A DNA stretch of 64,000 bases. It comes from Hemileia vastatrix. Its lineage: Eukaryota > Basidiomycota > Pucciniomycetes > Pucciniales > Zaghouaniaceae. The stretch is taken from assembly GCA_030280995.1 (NCBI GenBank), contig JASXTE010000016.1, positions 25,071,501-25,135,500 of the forward strand, read 5' to 3'. Numbering within the stretch: the stretch's first letter is position 1; every line of letters starts with the position of its first letter. The notes beneath the pieces are model-generated. The model saw only the letters and a list, made by a program, of their open reading frames with translations, did not search any database and was not told the DNA's origin. The position numbers and the translations under genes are program-made. This document shows positions 32,698 to 44,269 of this stretch, piece after piece.

Positions 32698-33845
32698 ATG
32701 GCTACTTATTCCTCTATTCCTATTGCAACTGTCAGTGGGGAGAGTGTTCCTCCTACTATGATGGTCAGGGAGTGTGTCACAATCAAAACTTGGGATGTTA
32801 CCAAGTTTAATGGTGAATATGTCAAGTGGTTTCTTGAGAAGTATGAAGCTGCTTCAGGCTTTGATGGTGCTTCCACCTGGAAATTGTCAAGAAGATTATT
32901 TTCTTCATTGGTGTTAGAAAAGTGGAGAAGGAGGTTATAGGCAGGTATGGCTACAAGAAGAGGTATTGGAAGCTGTTGTGCAGGGAGATGGGAGATAGAT
33001 GGGGTGTCAGGTTCACTATGGAGAATATGAAAAAGGTTGTAATTCAATGCCAATCTTATGGTGATGTTGGTAATTTGCATAGTTACAGGAAGTTTCTGTT
33101 ACAGTTTGACCCTGTGGTGAATTATTTGGTTGAAGTGGAGGATTTGGCACATGAGAATGCTTCCAAAGATGTTTTTTGGTCTGCTCTGGCTAGGTATATC
33201 AGAATGGATATTTTTAAGGAGATTTCTAAGAAGTAAATGATAATGAATCTGGCTAATGGGGACCAGAAGTTGCCTGCCTTAGATAAAGTGAAGGAGGCTG
33301 TAGAGGCCCATTTAAAGTTATTGGCTGTTGACTACTATCAATAGGGGTGTGCCAAATATGTCAGAAAATTCAGTGAGGCTTTGGCTGAAGAGGAAGCTAA
33401 GGTGGAGAAGGAGGAGAAGAAGGTGGTGAAGGTTCCCAAAGAAGAGAGAGACCCAGTTATGGAGCAACTGGTGGACTTGACTAAGCAGTTTCACATCTTT
33501 GTGCAGGAAACTCAGAGGGTAAATAGGGCCTCTATTTATCAGGCCAAGCCTTTTGAGAGGAGGGAAGGAGGTAGAAGTGATCCTTGGGTGTGCTCCAATT
33601 GTAGTAGGAGGGGGCACAGTTCAAACGATTTTTGTGCTCTTAACAGAGATGTGTCAGAGGGAAAGGTAAATTTTTATGGAAAGGTGTTTAAGTTCCCTGA
33701 TTATCTATTTGTGAATACCAGTGAGGGGCAGCCTCCTGTAGATTTTTTCAGGAGAAGGGATGGTCTCAATCAGAGGAGACCAATATTTGAGGATATTACT
33801 GATCAGGGGAATACTATTGGTAAGGAAGGTGTTTATGTCAAGTGA
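32698..33845 (+). pseudogene. G4 Gag with zinc knuckle
   Basis: Starts MATYSSIPIATVSGE and shares IKTWD.TKFNGE.VKWFLEKYEA with G5. A shift near 32935 and a stop at 33236 split the capsid part; the frame 33381-33845 follows with a charged linker and the knuckle CSNCSRRGHSSNDFC. In the knuckle the last Cys is displaced by one residue (x5 instead of x4) because Cys became Phe and the next Trp became Cys, so zinc binding is doubtful. Confidence 0.85.
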
Positions 33846-34831
33846 AAGGGGAAAGATGTAAATAAGGCCTTTTTTTTCTACTTCTTATGGTGGTTTGGAG
33901 TTGTAATCTTGTGAAGCACAGTCAAAGAGATAATTTTTAGCTGGTGCTTATGATGTTGATTCTGAGAGGGTGGGAAGGCTCAAGATCACTTTTTAGGCTC
34001 AGCCTAAGCCCAAGGCTACTATGGTTGATCCAAAGATGGATTCCAGAAGGAAAGTTAGTAGGAAGAATCTGCACAAGATTCAGAAGGGTATTGCATATAT
34101 GGGCCCACCTAACCTTGGGGCTTATGATCTGAGTGGGGATCCGATTCAAATGGATTTAGATTCTGACTCTGAGGCGGATGTTTCTTTTGCTTCCTTTTCA
34201 AATCACAGTGGAGCAAGGGTCACTGGTGATGGATCTGGTCTGGTTCCAGTGGTTAGAAAACCTGTGGATGGAGGTTTTGGACAACAAGAGGCATGAACGC
34301 CTAAGGTGGTGAAGCCAAAAGCCCATTTTGAGAGGCCATTGGTTGCAGGTAGAGTTGATGTGACTGACTCTGTTTTGGAGAAAATTAATCAAGGAACTAT
34401 ATCCTTGACTTATGGGGAGTTTTTTTCTATCAGTCCTGGTTTGGCTAATAAGCAAAAGTAGATGTTGACAAGAAGAACGGTCTCTTCTGTGGAAGTGAAG
34501 TTATTTTGTGATCCTTATTAGAAGTTGGGGAGAATTTTTAGACTCATTTCTCTACTCCCCTGGGTTTTGTTAAAGTCACTCTGAATGGCAAAGGCCATTG
34601 GAGCTTTGGTTGATACTGGTTCACAGATAAATGTTATTTCTCATTCTCAGGAAACTCAATTGGACCTCCACATCAAAACTGGTATTTATGGGAACTTGAG
34701 AGGAATTGGAGGGCATGTAACTGAACTGGTTGAGACAACAGAGATCCTGAAGCTGGATGTTGGTGGAACTTCTGGGAAGGTGCACTTTTATATTGAAAAA
34801 CGCACTGTTAGAGAAGTTTTAGGTGGCCCAT
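33846..34831 (+). pseudogene. G4 gag tail and protease, cut by C1
   Basis: Frames at 34021-34296 (KIQKGIAYMGPPNLGAYDLSGDPI) and 34585-34831 (ALVDTGSQINVISHSQETQLDL, GNLRGIGGHVTELVETTEIL, KVHFYIEKR) match the G1/G5 gag tail and protease. The active site is Asp-Thr-Gly rather than Asp-Ser-Gly. Homology ends exactly at GGCCCAT, followed by the CACCAGG terminus of C1. Confidence 0.85.
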
Positions 34832-35087
34832 CACCAGGTCAAAAGTTAGACGACTTGCAGTCAAGTGGTTGTTTAGTACCTGTGGTCTAACCAGAGTCAA
34901 ACATGTTTTGGAACTTTGGTGGGACAATTTTTCATCATGACACATAGCTCATAGCTGAATCATTAGGACCAATTTGAATTCTTCATATAGTCCTGCTTGC
35001 ATAATTTCCAACAGGCAATAGATCATACTTTGGTGTCTAAAATACATATATTGAATTCATAATGGATATTACAAAGGTGACTAATAT

Positions 35088-36600
35088 GCACCAGCTATAT
35101 TACTTAATGACATTATACAGACAGTACCTGATAAAACACCACCAAAGCCACTTGGATTGAAAGTTCTTGAATCATGTCCAATAATATCTTTATGAGTAAT
35201 AATAACATTTTTAGACCATCAATTGTAGCACCAAAATGTTTTAAATCCTGCTTTTGAGAATGGATTTTCTATTTTTTTTCAACAGCATCATACAATTCAA
35301 CTAGAATAAAGATTTAATCTGGTAAAATTCAGTGACTTCCACATTCTCAAAAAAAAAAACTCCAATCTTGTTGCCTCTTGACATTCCCATAACCTTGTTG
35401 TTTTGAGTATAATGAGAAGTATTTACCACCAATGTTTTAGTATTGGAGATCAGTAATTTTAGATTGTAGAAATTTTAAATCACCAATGAATTTATCTTTT
35501 TGAAAAATGTTTAAAAAAGACGTTTTTCTATAAATCTTTTTTAAATATTCCGTCCATAAATCATATTCTTCACAGAGCGATATAATGGTTTATTTTGAAG
35601 TCTTTCCTTTTTCTATATTGAAAAAATCTTTAATTTGTATTTTAAATCAATTGTCATTCATCTCAAGAAGATATTGAATATTTACTATCATGATAAACAT
35701 ATCCATTAACATTTTGTCCATTTCAAATAAAAACAAAAAAATAATATAATAAATTATGGGTAATAAAAAGAATTATGAAAAAATGAGTTTATTAATTTTG
35801 TGTGGGATAGATCTTAAAATTTGATTCATACTCTCATGATCCCAAGCTTCCTCAGATGATGCTGGTCAAAATATTTAAAGAACTTCAGGAAAATTTTAGG
35901 CTAAGTGGACATTAGTCTTGATGTAAATTTGTGGCCAAAATTTTTCATGGAATTTTTATACTCCTTCAGCTTATCATGAAGAGATATAATTTCATCTTCA
36001 TTGATTTAAAAGTAAGTTAAAAGGTTTTTTATTGATAAAAAAATGGAAATACACTTAATTAAATTCTTCTCTTTACTTTCAGAATTTTCTATATTCACAA
36101 CTAGAAACAAAGAAACCATATCTTACTTTTTTTTTAAGAAAAATTCATTCTTCTGCCTTGAGATTTGTTCCAGTCTTCCCTAAATGGTGTGGAACACAGT
36201 TGAACCATGAGGTAATGAGTGTATTAAAAATAAAATTTTGAGCCATCATTAAATCCTTAGAACTAACCAAATAAAAAGTTAATTCATTTGGTGTTTCAAC
36301 TGATCCCCATTTGATTTAAGGTCTAAAACAGGCAGAAAATTCATGAAATGTGGACTCTAAGGAAGATATTTATTAGGGAAAATTTTATCTAATGATGACT
36401 CAGCTATAATTACTTGAACTATTTACATCAGAACTATATTTTTCATTATATGAGCTGGGTCCAACACCTTGTGGATTAGAACTTCCTGATGGCCCAACAA
36501 TTTTTAGAGCTTCTTTTACCTTCTCTCAACAAATTTCATCATAAGATAATTCTTGCTTGAGGTCTGTTCTCAGTGGTGGTATCACTATGCAAACTGTACT
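35088..36600 (-). pseudogene. C1 gene remnants
   Basis: The minus strand between 35345 and 35088 reads SKNVIITHKDIIGHDSRT and GGVLSGTVCIMSL, matching C2 51322-51585 at protein level while synonymous sites differ. Further upstream (about 36400-35500) coding-like pieces read IVGPSGSSNPQGVGPSS, IKWGSVETPNELTFYL and LITSWFNCVPHHLGKTG. No family recognised. Stops interrupt all of them. Confidence 0.5.
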
Positions 36601-38974
36601 CTCTTTTTTCTTTTTTTACTTGAGTCATGAGAGGAGTAATTTGAGGCGAAAGATGGTATTTTTGAAAAAAAATTCCTTTTGTGTGAATTCTGTCTTTGAG
36701 TGTGAACCTTTCTCTTTCTCTGTATTGTAGTTTAGTAGTCTTAATCAACATTGTGTTGTTTTCTATTTTTTTATATGGTGCAATTTGTCATATAATCAAG
36801 CCTCTTCATGCTGTTTCCATTTTCCCCATCAAAATTTTTTTCTCTCTATTCTCTTTATCACTTCCATTTCTCCCTCCTGTACACTGCTTCCCCCTTGGCT
36901 GAAACTTACATTCCTTTAATTTTTTGGGGATAATAGAGTCCTTTTTCCAGGTTCTTTCCTTTTACTTTCTGCTTATTCTTTTAATCCTAACCACAGAAAA
37001 TAATCTTTTTGTACCTTCTTATTTCATCACATGCTTTTTTGTAGTTGTTGTAAGGTGCACAGTTGCTGATTGATCTATTTTTAGGTATGTTTGTTTTTGA
37101 AATGATATAAAAGTATTTTTACCTCTATTATCTTTATCCCCTGAATTGATCCCTCCTGTTAACTTCTTCCCCCTTGGCTGCATCTGACAGAACTTGCTCC
37201 ATGTGAGAAGAATGTAGTATTCTTTCCATTTTTATCACATTCTTTGTTGTAGTTTCTTTTTGAAAGGTGAAAAGTTTCTCATTGACATGTTTTTCACCTT
37301 CCCCTGTGCTAAAAAATCTTCATTGATTTCTTTTATAGAATGATAAGGTCTGATAAGGGATAAAGAATCAGGGGAGATAGAGGATATTTAATTGTTTAAA
37401 TTGAATATATCTTTCACAGGACAGCCCAAATTAATCAATGGGTTATAGTCAGGAATAAGATTAATTATGTTGGGGAGTGACTCAAGTCCTTGGGAGATAG
37501 TTATTAGGAAATTATAAAGATAGAAATTCAAAATATTGATTAGTAGGGGGAAGTTGGTATCTTTTTGGGGTAATAATGTATCTTAAACTCATATAGAGGA
37601 TGAATCCTGACCTAGACGCTAAACCCCCAACAGGAGAAAATAAGGTTTGATATCCTAAAAGGCCAATTATTACATAGAGGATGTGGGAATTAGAAGGGCA
37701 CTTTTTACTAATGTTAATATGAGTTGAATGTGCCCTAGCCCTGATAATATGTTATGTATGAGAGAGATGAAGTGAAAAAGGTTTCTCAATAAGACCTTGG
37801 AAGCTTCTGAAGTCAGATATGTGAAATTAAAGTAAGCTAATACAGATGGGAGAGGAATTATACAATGATTCCATCTTAAATATAAATTAATTATGAGAGG
37901 AAAGACAATAATTCAGGAAGAAATTACTATTTTTGAAAGAATAAAAACATTTCTTGGAAAAGTAAGTCACATGATTTGAATGATGAACAGATTTCCAATA
38001 ATTTTCAGAGATTTTTCAATCACTCTATGTTGAGATAAACCATCAGGAAATATATCAGAAGCTAATATTAACTGAATTATAATTTGTAAATAGATTGAAG
38101 TCACAAGAGGTCCCACTTGACCAATGAAAATTTGAAAAATAAATGATTGGTTTTTTCATGTATAATTTGAACTCCACTTGTTTAAAATGTGAATTAAGGT
38201 TTTCTCCCAAATTAAAAGATTAGATTAGGAAAAATTGAAAAGTAAAAAATTACTGAAACTTCCACTTTTACAAAAGAAGAAACCAAATTTTTGACTTGTG
38301 AAAAATTCTTATGGACACATAAATACATCCAGTAATTTTCTCATGTTTCTATTATCTAGTATTGAAATAAATATGCAGGATCTGAAGGGCCTGGAATATG
38401 CTCTTACTTTAAAGTCTTGTTTTAAAAAACTGCACAAAAATGAGTTGAAATAAAAGTGGATCTCAGTCAAAGTATATGAAAAATCTATTATTGCACATGC
38501 CTTGTAATATTACTTGATTTATGTTTAGAATCCATAGCACAGGTTCAACTTCTTATAGTCAAAAAAGTGTTAGCAAGTTTATGAGATTAAGTCTATCTAA
38601 TAAAATAATTTTCTTTTAATAATAAATATTATATTATATTTTTCCTCTTAAATTCTCTTAAAAAATTTTTAAATAGTAAAACCAGATTTTAATTCACTGA
38701 AATCAAGTTCCAGTACAAATAAAGAAATTCATAAAGATACTCAACAATATATATTTACAAAAAACTTCAGCAACTTGAAGTGCTCTACAGTCATACCCTG
38801 GGGTGCCCCACCCTGCCCCCCTTTTGGCAGCCACAAGACCTTGCACAAGCCTCTCAAAATAACACTTACTTCAATTTTTTCATTCTTACTTAGCATATTT
38901 TTATCATATACTCTGAATTTTTTCATAGAATGAAGTTTTAAAATGAATCAGATAAACTTTTCGACCAAAGTTTA
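36601..38974 (-). pseudogene. C1 interior, decayed coding with GC-rich patch
   Basis: Weak homology to C2 is continuous in reverse. Pieces include RNGSDKENREKK (near 36860) and a GC-rich patch at 38790-38850 reading WLPKGGQGGAPQGMTVEHF, which has a counterpart at 47050-47110 in C2. No enzyme motif found. Remaining intervals are AT-rich and without genes. Confidence 0.4.
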
Positions 38975-39616
38975 AAGCAACAAGTTGCCACATGTTTTCA
39001 ATAACAGCAGCTCAGAAAAAAAAAGAGGCAAAATATGAGGCACCATGTTGCCCCATATTTCACTCTTTTGTCAAAGGCAGATGTGACATACACTAGGGTT
39101 CATCTGCATAAATATGAGGTGGCATGCTGCCTTATTGTTTGCTTTCTGGTAAATATTGAAAGTAATGGGTAGGTTAGTTGCTTAAATGCATACATGAGGC
39201 AACATGTCGCCTCATATATGCATGTGGGCAACTTGCTCTCTCACATTGAAAAAAAAAATACAAATAAAAACTGAATATTTACTTTGCATACATGAGGCAA
39301 CATGTCACCTCATGTATGCAATAACAAAATCTCAGAAAAAAAAAGAGGTAAAAGATGAGGCACAATGTTGCCTCATCTTTTGCTTGTTTGTCAAAGGCAG
39401 ATGTGAAATACACTAGGGTGCATAGGAATAAAGATGAGGTGGAATTTTGCCTCATCTTTTGCTTCCTGTAAAAAAGTGAAGCTAACTGGTATGGTAGTTA
39501 CTTACATGCATAGATGAGGCAACATTTCACCTCATGTATGCATGTGGGCAACTTTCTTTGGCACATTGAAAAAAAATGAAAAAAAACTTAATATTCTAAT
39601 TGCATAAATGAGGCAA
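38975..39616. repeat. Palindrome array of C1, part 1
   Basis: Palindromes with core ATGAGGCRACATGTYGCCTC AT recur every 60-100 bp: short class with arms AAAGATGAGGC (39034-39064, 39353-39384) and long class with arms GCATACATGAGGC (39187-39222, 39286-39319, 39508-39541). The array is cut by G5 at 39617 in the middle of a palindrome. The frames reading CIHEATCHLMYAI are by-products. Confidence 0.85.
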
Positions 39617-41892
39617 TGTGGTCTTCCAACATTGGCAGGGGCCTTTGTTGTGCAAATTGGCTCTGTTTGTGCATTTCTTAATTGACATCTGTTAAGGAAT
39701 TGGGTATTTTTCTGGTTTTTCTCTGTGGATATTGGGTCTCCAGGTATGTGGGTAATATCATTGGATAGCCCCAGTTTTTCTCTATATTTTATGTTTTGTA
39801 GACATTTTTCATATTCTAAGTTTTAAGGGGTCATTTCCTCATTTTTCATTTTTAAAAGATTGGTCAGCCTAAATATCCTTAGAACTGAGTATTTCTTATG
39901 CTTAAAATAAGATAAACTTAAGTAGATTAAGCTTATATCTTAAAAGTAAGGTTAAAATAATAATATATATTATTTATATATATATATATATAATTATTAT
40001 TCTATTATATAATTTATAATAGTTTAAATAGCTTATCCATGGCTTAATAATACTTATTAAGGTGGTAATGGAGTCATAATATACTTATCTTAAGTGATAT
40101 GAAGTAATTATTGACATACATAAGCTTATATGTATACATAAATCTCATATTCAGTGAAATATGCAGTATATTATGTATATTTAGGTATATAAGTGGGTTT
40201 TAGCCCCTTAATAGCCTATAACCTTTGTTTTTCTGCTTATTTTAGGTCATATGGACGAAATCAGTGGACTCACAACGCCTACAGAAGCATAGACACCTAT
40301 ATCAGGCACATACACCCAGTTTGGACAACTAAAATTACTTCCTTGGATGGTTATTCACGGATTTATGGGTTGGAAGGATGTTTCTGGGTTAATGTGGATG
40401 CTTGGGGATGTTATTGGGGGCTTGGACAGTTTATTTGTTTCCTTTATATGCTTTTAGTTTTATCAAATCTCTTTTTGATTATTTATTTTACCTGTTTCTT
40501 TATGGTATCCGCTTTTATCTGGGTTTTCTATTTATGGTATGGATCTGTGTTATTATTAATAGTGATGGAGGGTCCTTACTGGAGGTCTGGGTGTTGAAAC
40601 TTCTTGAAGTGGAAGCCATGGGGAGGTGATGGGCCCTCACAGTGCTGTAATTGCCGGGGATAGCAGTGACATCATCTGGATTGAAGGTCTGTGCACTCCA
40701 GTGGATTTGGGTATAAGTAAGGAGGGATTTTGACGGTTTATTATCATCATTCAATTACTAAAATTCAAAAAACCACTACAATACAATTATTAGCATTCAG
40801 AAATATATTATAAAGCCATTATAAATTGATATTATCTTTATATAAGCTATAACTATATTTTATTCTTCTATTTTCCACCACTAGCACGCATTTAAATCCA
40901 AGTATTGTGAGTTTTATTTGAGTATAACTATTTTATTAGTCTTCCCCTGAGGTTTAATCACTAAATCATTTATCAATAAGTAGTAGGACCATAAAATAAC
41001 ACTATTATATCATACTTATATACTAGACTATACTGACAAGATAGCTGTTTAATATTGTTTTTTGTGTTTTACGGCCTAACCTTAAGTCTTAGGGTTAAGT
41101 TCTTAGTACCATTTGATAGAGCTAATTTTTCTCTATATTTCATGTCACAATGTTGTTATAGTGAAATTCCGTGTTTTAAAGGTTTTAGTAGTTGTACCTA
41201 AATTTTCTAAGTAGATTAATTGTTTTTATTGGTTTTCTGGCTTCAGGGAGGCTGGGCCACTTCAGGCGGCACCTCCAATGTTGGGCGGCCCGCCAGCCTC
41301 TGTTTTAGAAGGTTGGGGAGCGCTTCTGGAGGGTTTTTTATGCAATTTGGCGGGTACAGGCGCCAGATTGGTGGGTGTGCATGGGCTCTTAGATAGTGGT
41401 CTGTGTGTACATAGTGAATAAGACAGTTTGGGGCAACCTTAATTATCATACAATCATCTGGAGGTGATATCTTTGTTCCTCACTCAGTTTTCACTGTTTT
41501 CTGGCCACAATTTGGCTGTGTTTGTTTCAAGTGAGTTCTTCATTTAACTTAACTTTGGCAACTGTTTTCTCTGTTATAGTCTTGCAAGCTATAGCAAGTA
41601 TCATTTCTGTCTCTGGTGTGGATTTGCAGCCTACATCAAGTATCTTTGCTGTCTCTGGTGTGGACATTGTTCTACATTTCAGTTCTTTGGTCTGGTAGTC
41701 TGTCTGGTGACTACTTTCTTGGCTCATCAAGCAGTCAAGTCTGTTGAAAAGGGGCTTTAGCAAAACAGGAACCAACTTACTCTAGCAAGTAAATCTCACT
41801 CTATTTTTCTAAAGGGACAGGGGATTTTCTCTCTGGTTTTTATCCAACTCCCTTGGTCAAGGCCTATATCTAGCACTATAGGATTGTCTACA
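39617..41892 (+). repeat. 5' LTR of G5, interrupted by S2
   Basis: 39617-39860 and 41039-41892 match the 3' LTR 61696-62788 (start TGTGGTCTTCCAACA, end GGATTGTCTACA). A GC-rich block (GGCGGCACC, GGCGCC) lies at 41250-41390. Net length about 1.1 kb. Confidence 0.9.
39861..41038 (+). repeat. S2: solo LTR (family B)
   Basis: 1178 bp, starts TGGTCAGCC, ends ACTGACA. AGAT is duplicated (39857-39860, 41039-41042). The homologous point in the G5 3' LTR (near 61937) is an uninterrupted AAAAGATATCTG, giving a direct empty site. Frames inside are not genes. Confidence 0.9.
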
Positions 41893-41896
41893 TTTC

Positions 41897-41920
41897 TGGC
41901 ACCCAAAATGGGGTAGAACT
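41897..41920 (+). promoter_or_regulatory. G5 primer-binding site
   Basis: TGGCACCCAAAATGGGG starts 4 nt after the 5' LTR. Compared with G1 (TGGCGCCCAACGTGGGG) it differs at three positions, two of them at CpG sites (G to A and G to A type changes), so it is probably a decayed tRNA-Lys site. Confidence 0.7.
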
Positions 41921-41983
41921 TGCTAGTTCTTTGGAATCTCTGTTTTCTTTGGTTGGCTCTTTTTGGTGTTTTGGACTGGAAGA

Positions 41984-42372
41984 ATGGCTTCTGGTTCTTC
42001 TATTCCTGTAGTGACTGTCAGTGGGGGAGATGGTCCTCCTGCTGTGATGGTTAGGGAGTGTGTAAGGATTAAAACTTGGGATGGTACCAAGTTTAATGGG
42101 GAGGATGTCAAGTGGTTTCTAGAGAAGTATGAAACTGTTGCTGGAGTGAATGGTGCTTCCTACCTGGACATGGTGAAGCAGATAATCTTCTTCATTGGTG
42201 ATAGGGCAGTTGAGAAGGAGATTGTGGCCATGTCTGGCTACAAGTAGAGGGATTGGAAATTGTTGTGTAGGGAGATGGTGGATTGATGGGGTGTCAGGTT
42301 CAACTATGGTGGATCGGAACAAGGTTGTCAGTGAATGGCAATCTTATGGTGATGTTGGTAACTTGCATAGTT
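41984..42372 (+). pseudogene. G5 Gag, N-terminal part
   Basis: MASGSSIPVVTVSGGDGPP, then IKTWDGTKFNGEDVKWFLEK and DMVKQIIFFIGDRAVEKEIV match G1 and G4. A TAG follows at 42245-42247; the homologous text continues to 42372, where C2 is inserted with a GTT duplication. Confidence 0.88.
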
Positions 42373-42425
42373 TACCAGGTCAAAAGCTAGACGACTTGCA
42401 GTCAAGTGGTTTTTCAGGTATCTTA

Positions 42426-44269
42426 AAGTAACATCAGAAGTAACCTTTGAAGGAATTTTAGTGCTTAAATTACTTACAATCCATACCAAAACTCTGAGTG
42501 TCACTGTACCAAAAAGAAAATTAGAAAAAGTATATTGCACTGCTTATTGTTAGAACTTTCTATCTTTTTTGCTTTTGAGTGACTTCTGAAAATTGTGCCT
42601 CAGTGCTGTATTAGCTTTTTTTCATGGAAAGAAGTCCTCCATTTTAGCTATGCTTAAACCATTTATTCAACGCTTATGAAATAAATTTTCATAATATTCT
42701 TTCTGAAGGTTGTCATCATTGAATTTACCAGGAAAAAAATAAATGAAATCACATTGAGATGTCTAATACCCCTTTTTCATTAACGAAATTTGGGTTGAAT
42801 TTACTCATTGAAAATTTTTATATGAAATAATATAATCTTCTTAATTTTACCATATTTTAAAAGTGAAAGCTCACAGACAATGTGAAATTTTTAAAATGAC
42901 TTTGTGACTTTTTGATGGCAGAAGAATTATAATCACAATGTAAAGATAGAATTATACTTTTAATTTTCAAAAAGAAATATAAACAAAATAATGCACTTAC
43001 TCAGATTAAACTCAAAGCTGTAATTTATGAAGTTTAATCATAGTTTCTGGAATATAATTCACCATATTCATAAATAAATTAGATGATTTTATCAGGTGAG
43101 GTTGTACCCAATTGTGATAAAAAAAGAGGTTGAAAAATAATGTAGCAGAAGAGATAAAGGTATAATTATTTGATAAAATATAATACTTTCAGAAAAAATG
43201 AATAGCTAATCAAAACCATTATAATACTAAATCTGATTTTATTTCTACTTTTTAATATTTCATTTAGCTTAATGGTAGTTTTAGAAAATTATGGAAAGTA
43301 AATTTAAAGTATATAAAAGAGATTACATGCATCTTCTATTCTATGATAAAAAATAAGGATAAATATTAGAATGTTTTCTTTTTCCAAATACAGTATAGCT
43401 TTAGTTAGTATAAATAAATAAGAAAATTTATTTTCTGTAACAATTTAAGCTTTTCTGAATTTAAACTAGCTTGGATTTTATAACAGTAAAATTCTATAAA
43501 AATCGCCAAATCTTCCAAAATTACTTTTGTCTCAGTATCAACAAAGGACTTCTCTACCATTGAAAAATTATTATAGAATGTTTTGTCTAAAAAGGGTTAT
43601 GGAAGTTACCCAGGAAACAATTCTTCAAAAATATCATCCATAGGGAAACTTCTGGGGGCTAAAACATGCTGAACAAATTTCATTACTAGGGGGTGAGGGA
43701 CCTTAAATTTTCATTTAAAAATTTTCCTGATAGCTGCCCCGGATGTTTCAGATCAAAAATTTGAAAGAGTTGCAGAAATAAACCCTCTTTAAAGGCCATT
43801 TGAACATCAAAAAAAGAAAACCATTCCCTACCAAATTGAGAGCTTGAATCTAAACTCATCATGTATTTCCTCAGTATCAGAATGAATAACAATATCTTTA
43901 AATAATGCTGCCACTTCAGGGACAAAAAAAGATGAATCCATGTTGATTTCTTCATCAGGAAACTATAAAGATGTTTTATTAATTTAAAATAACTTTTTCG
44001 AAGCTTTAAAATTAACATGCTTAACTTAATAGTTTTTTTGGACATTTGGACCTTCACATTTTCAACTTTACCTTTTCTAGATTTTGATAATTGGTTTATT
44101 TATCTTTAACTATATAAGAAAATTTCTTAGATTTTCCTGTTTTTAAAATCTTAAGAATGTTGAAAAATTCCTCATCTGTAGCACTTTAGTCTTAAATTTA
44201 AAAGGTAACCAAACCCTTCCCATGAAAGCATTCCATCCATAAAATCACAATATAATTAATTATACAAGA
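42426..44269. other. C2 left interior, no recognised gene
   Basis: AT-rich. A minus-strand frame (44057-43686) and the neighbouring frame reading VPEVAALFKDIVIHSDTEE have a coding-like look, but no family is recognisable and this part has no counterpart in the window. Confidence 0.35.

Larger units (their letters stand above)
31682..34831 (+). mobile_element. G4: 5' half of a G1-family retrotransposon
   Basis: Contains a 5' LTR, primer-site remnant, gag, CCHC and the first part of protease, in plus orientation. It is inserted in the G3 pol region and is itself cut by C1 at 34832. RT, integrase and the 3' LTR are not in view; they may lie beyond the window, on the far side of C1. Confidence 0.85.
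34832..39616 (-). mobile_element. C1 (left part): CACTA-like DNA transposon
   Basis: The terminus CACCAGGTCAAAAGTTAGAC at 34832 is the inverted right end of C2 (51834). From there C1 follows C2 in reverse: shared gene remnants at 35088-35345, about 35500-36600, 36696-36902, 37500-38000 and 38750-38930, then the palindrome array from about 38975. G5 is inserted at 39617 and C1 resumes at 62789. A terminus starting CAC with 3-bp duplications suggests the EnSpm/CACTA superfamily; no transposase was recognised, so this is a structural inference. Confidence 0.75.

Noticed and set aside
39204..39416. Cys/His-containing frames reading CIHEATCHLMYAI, repeated in several places
   Set aside because: They are translations of the palindrome GCATACATGAGGC... 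and appear on both strands.
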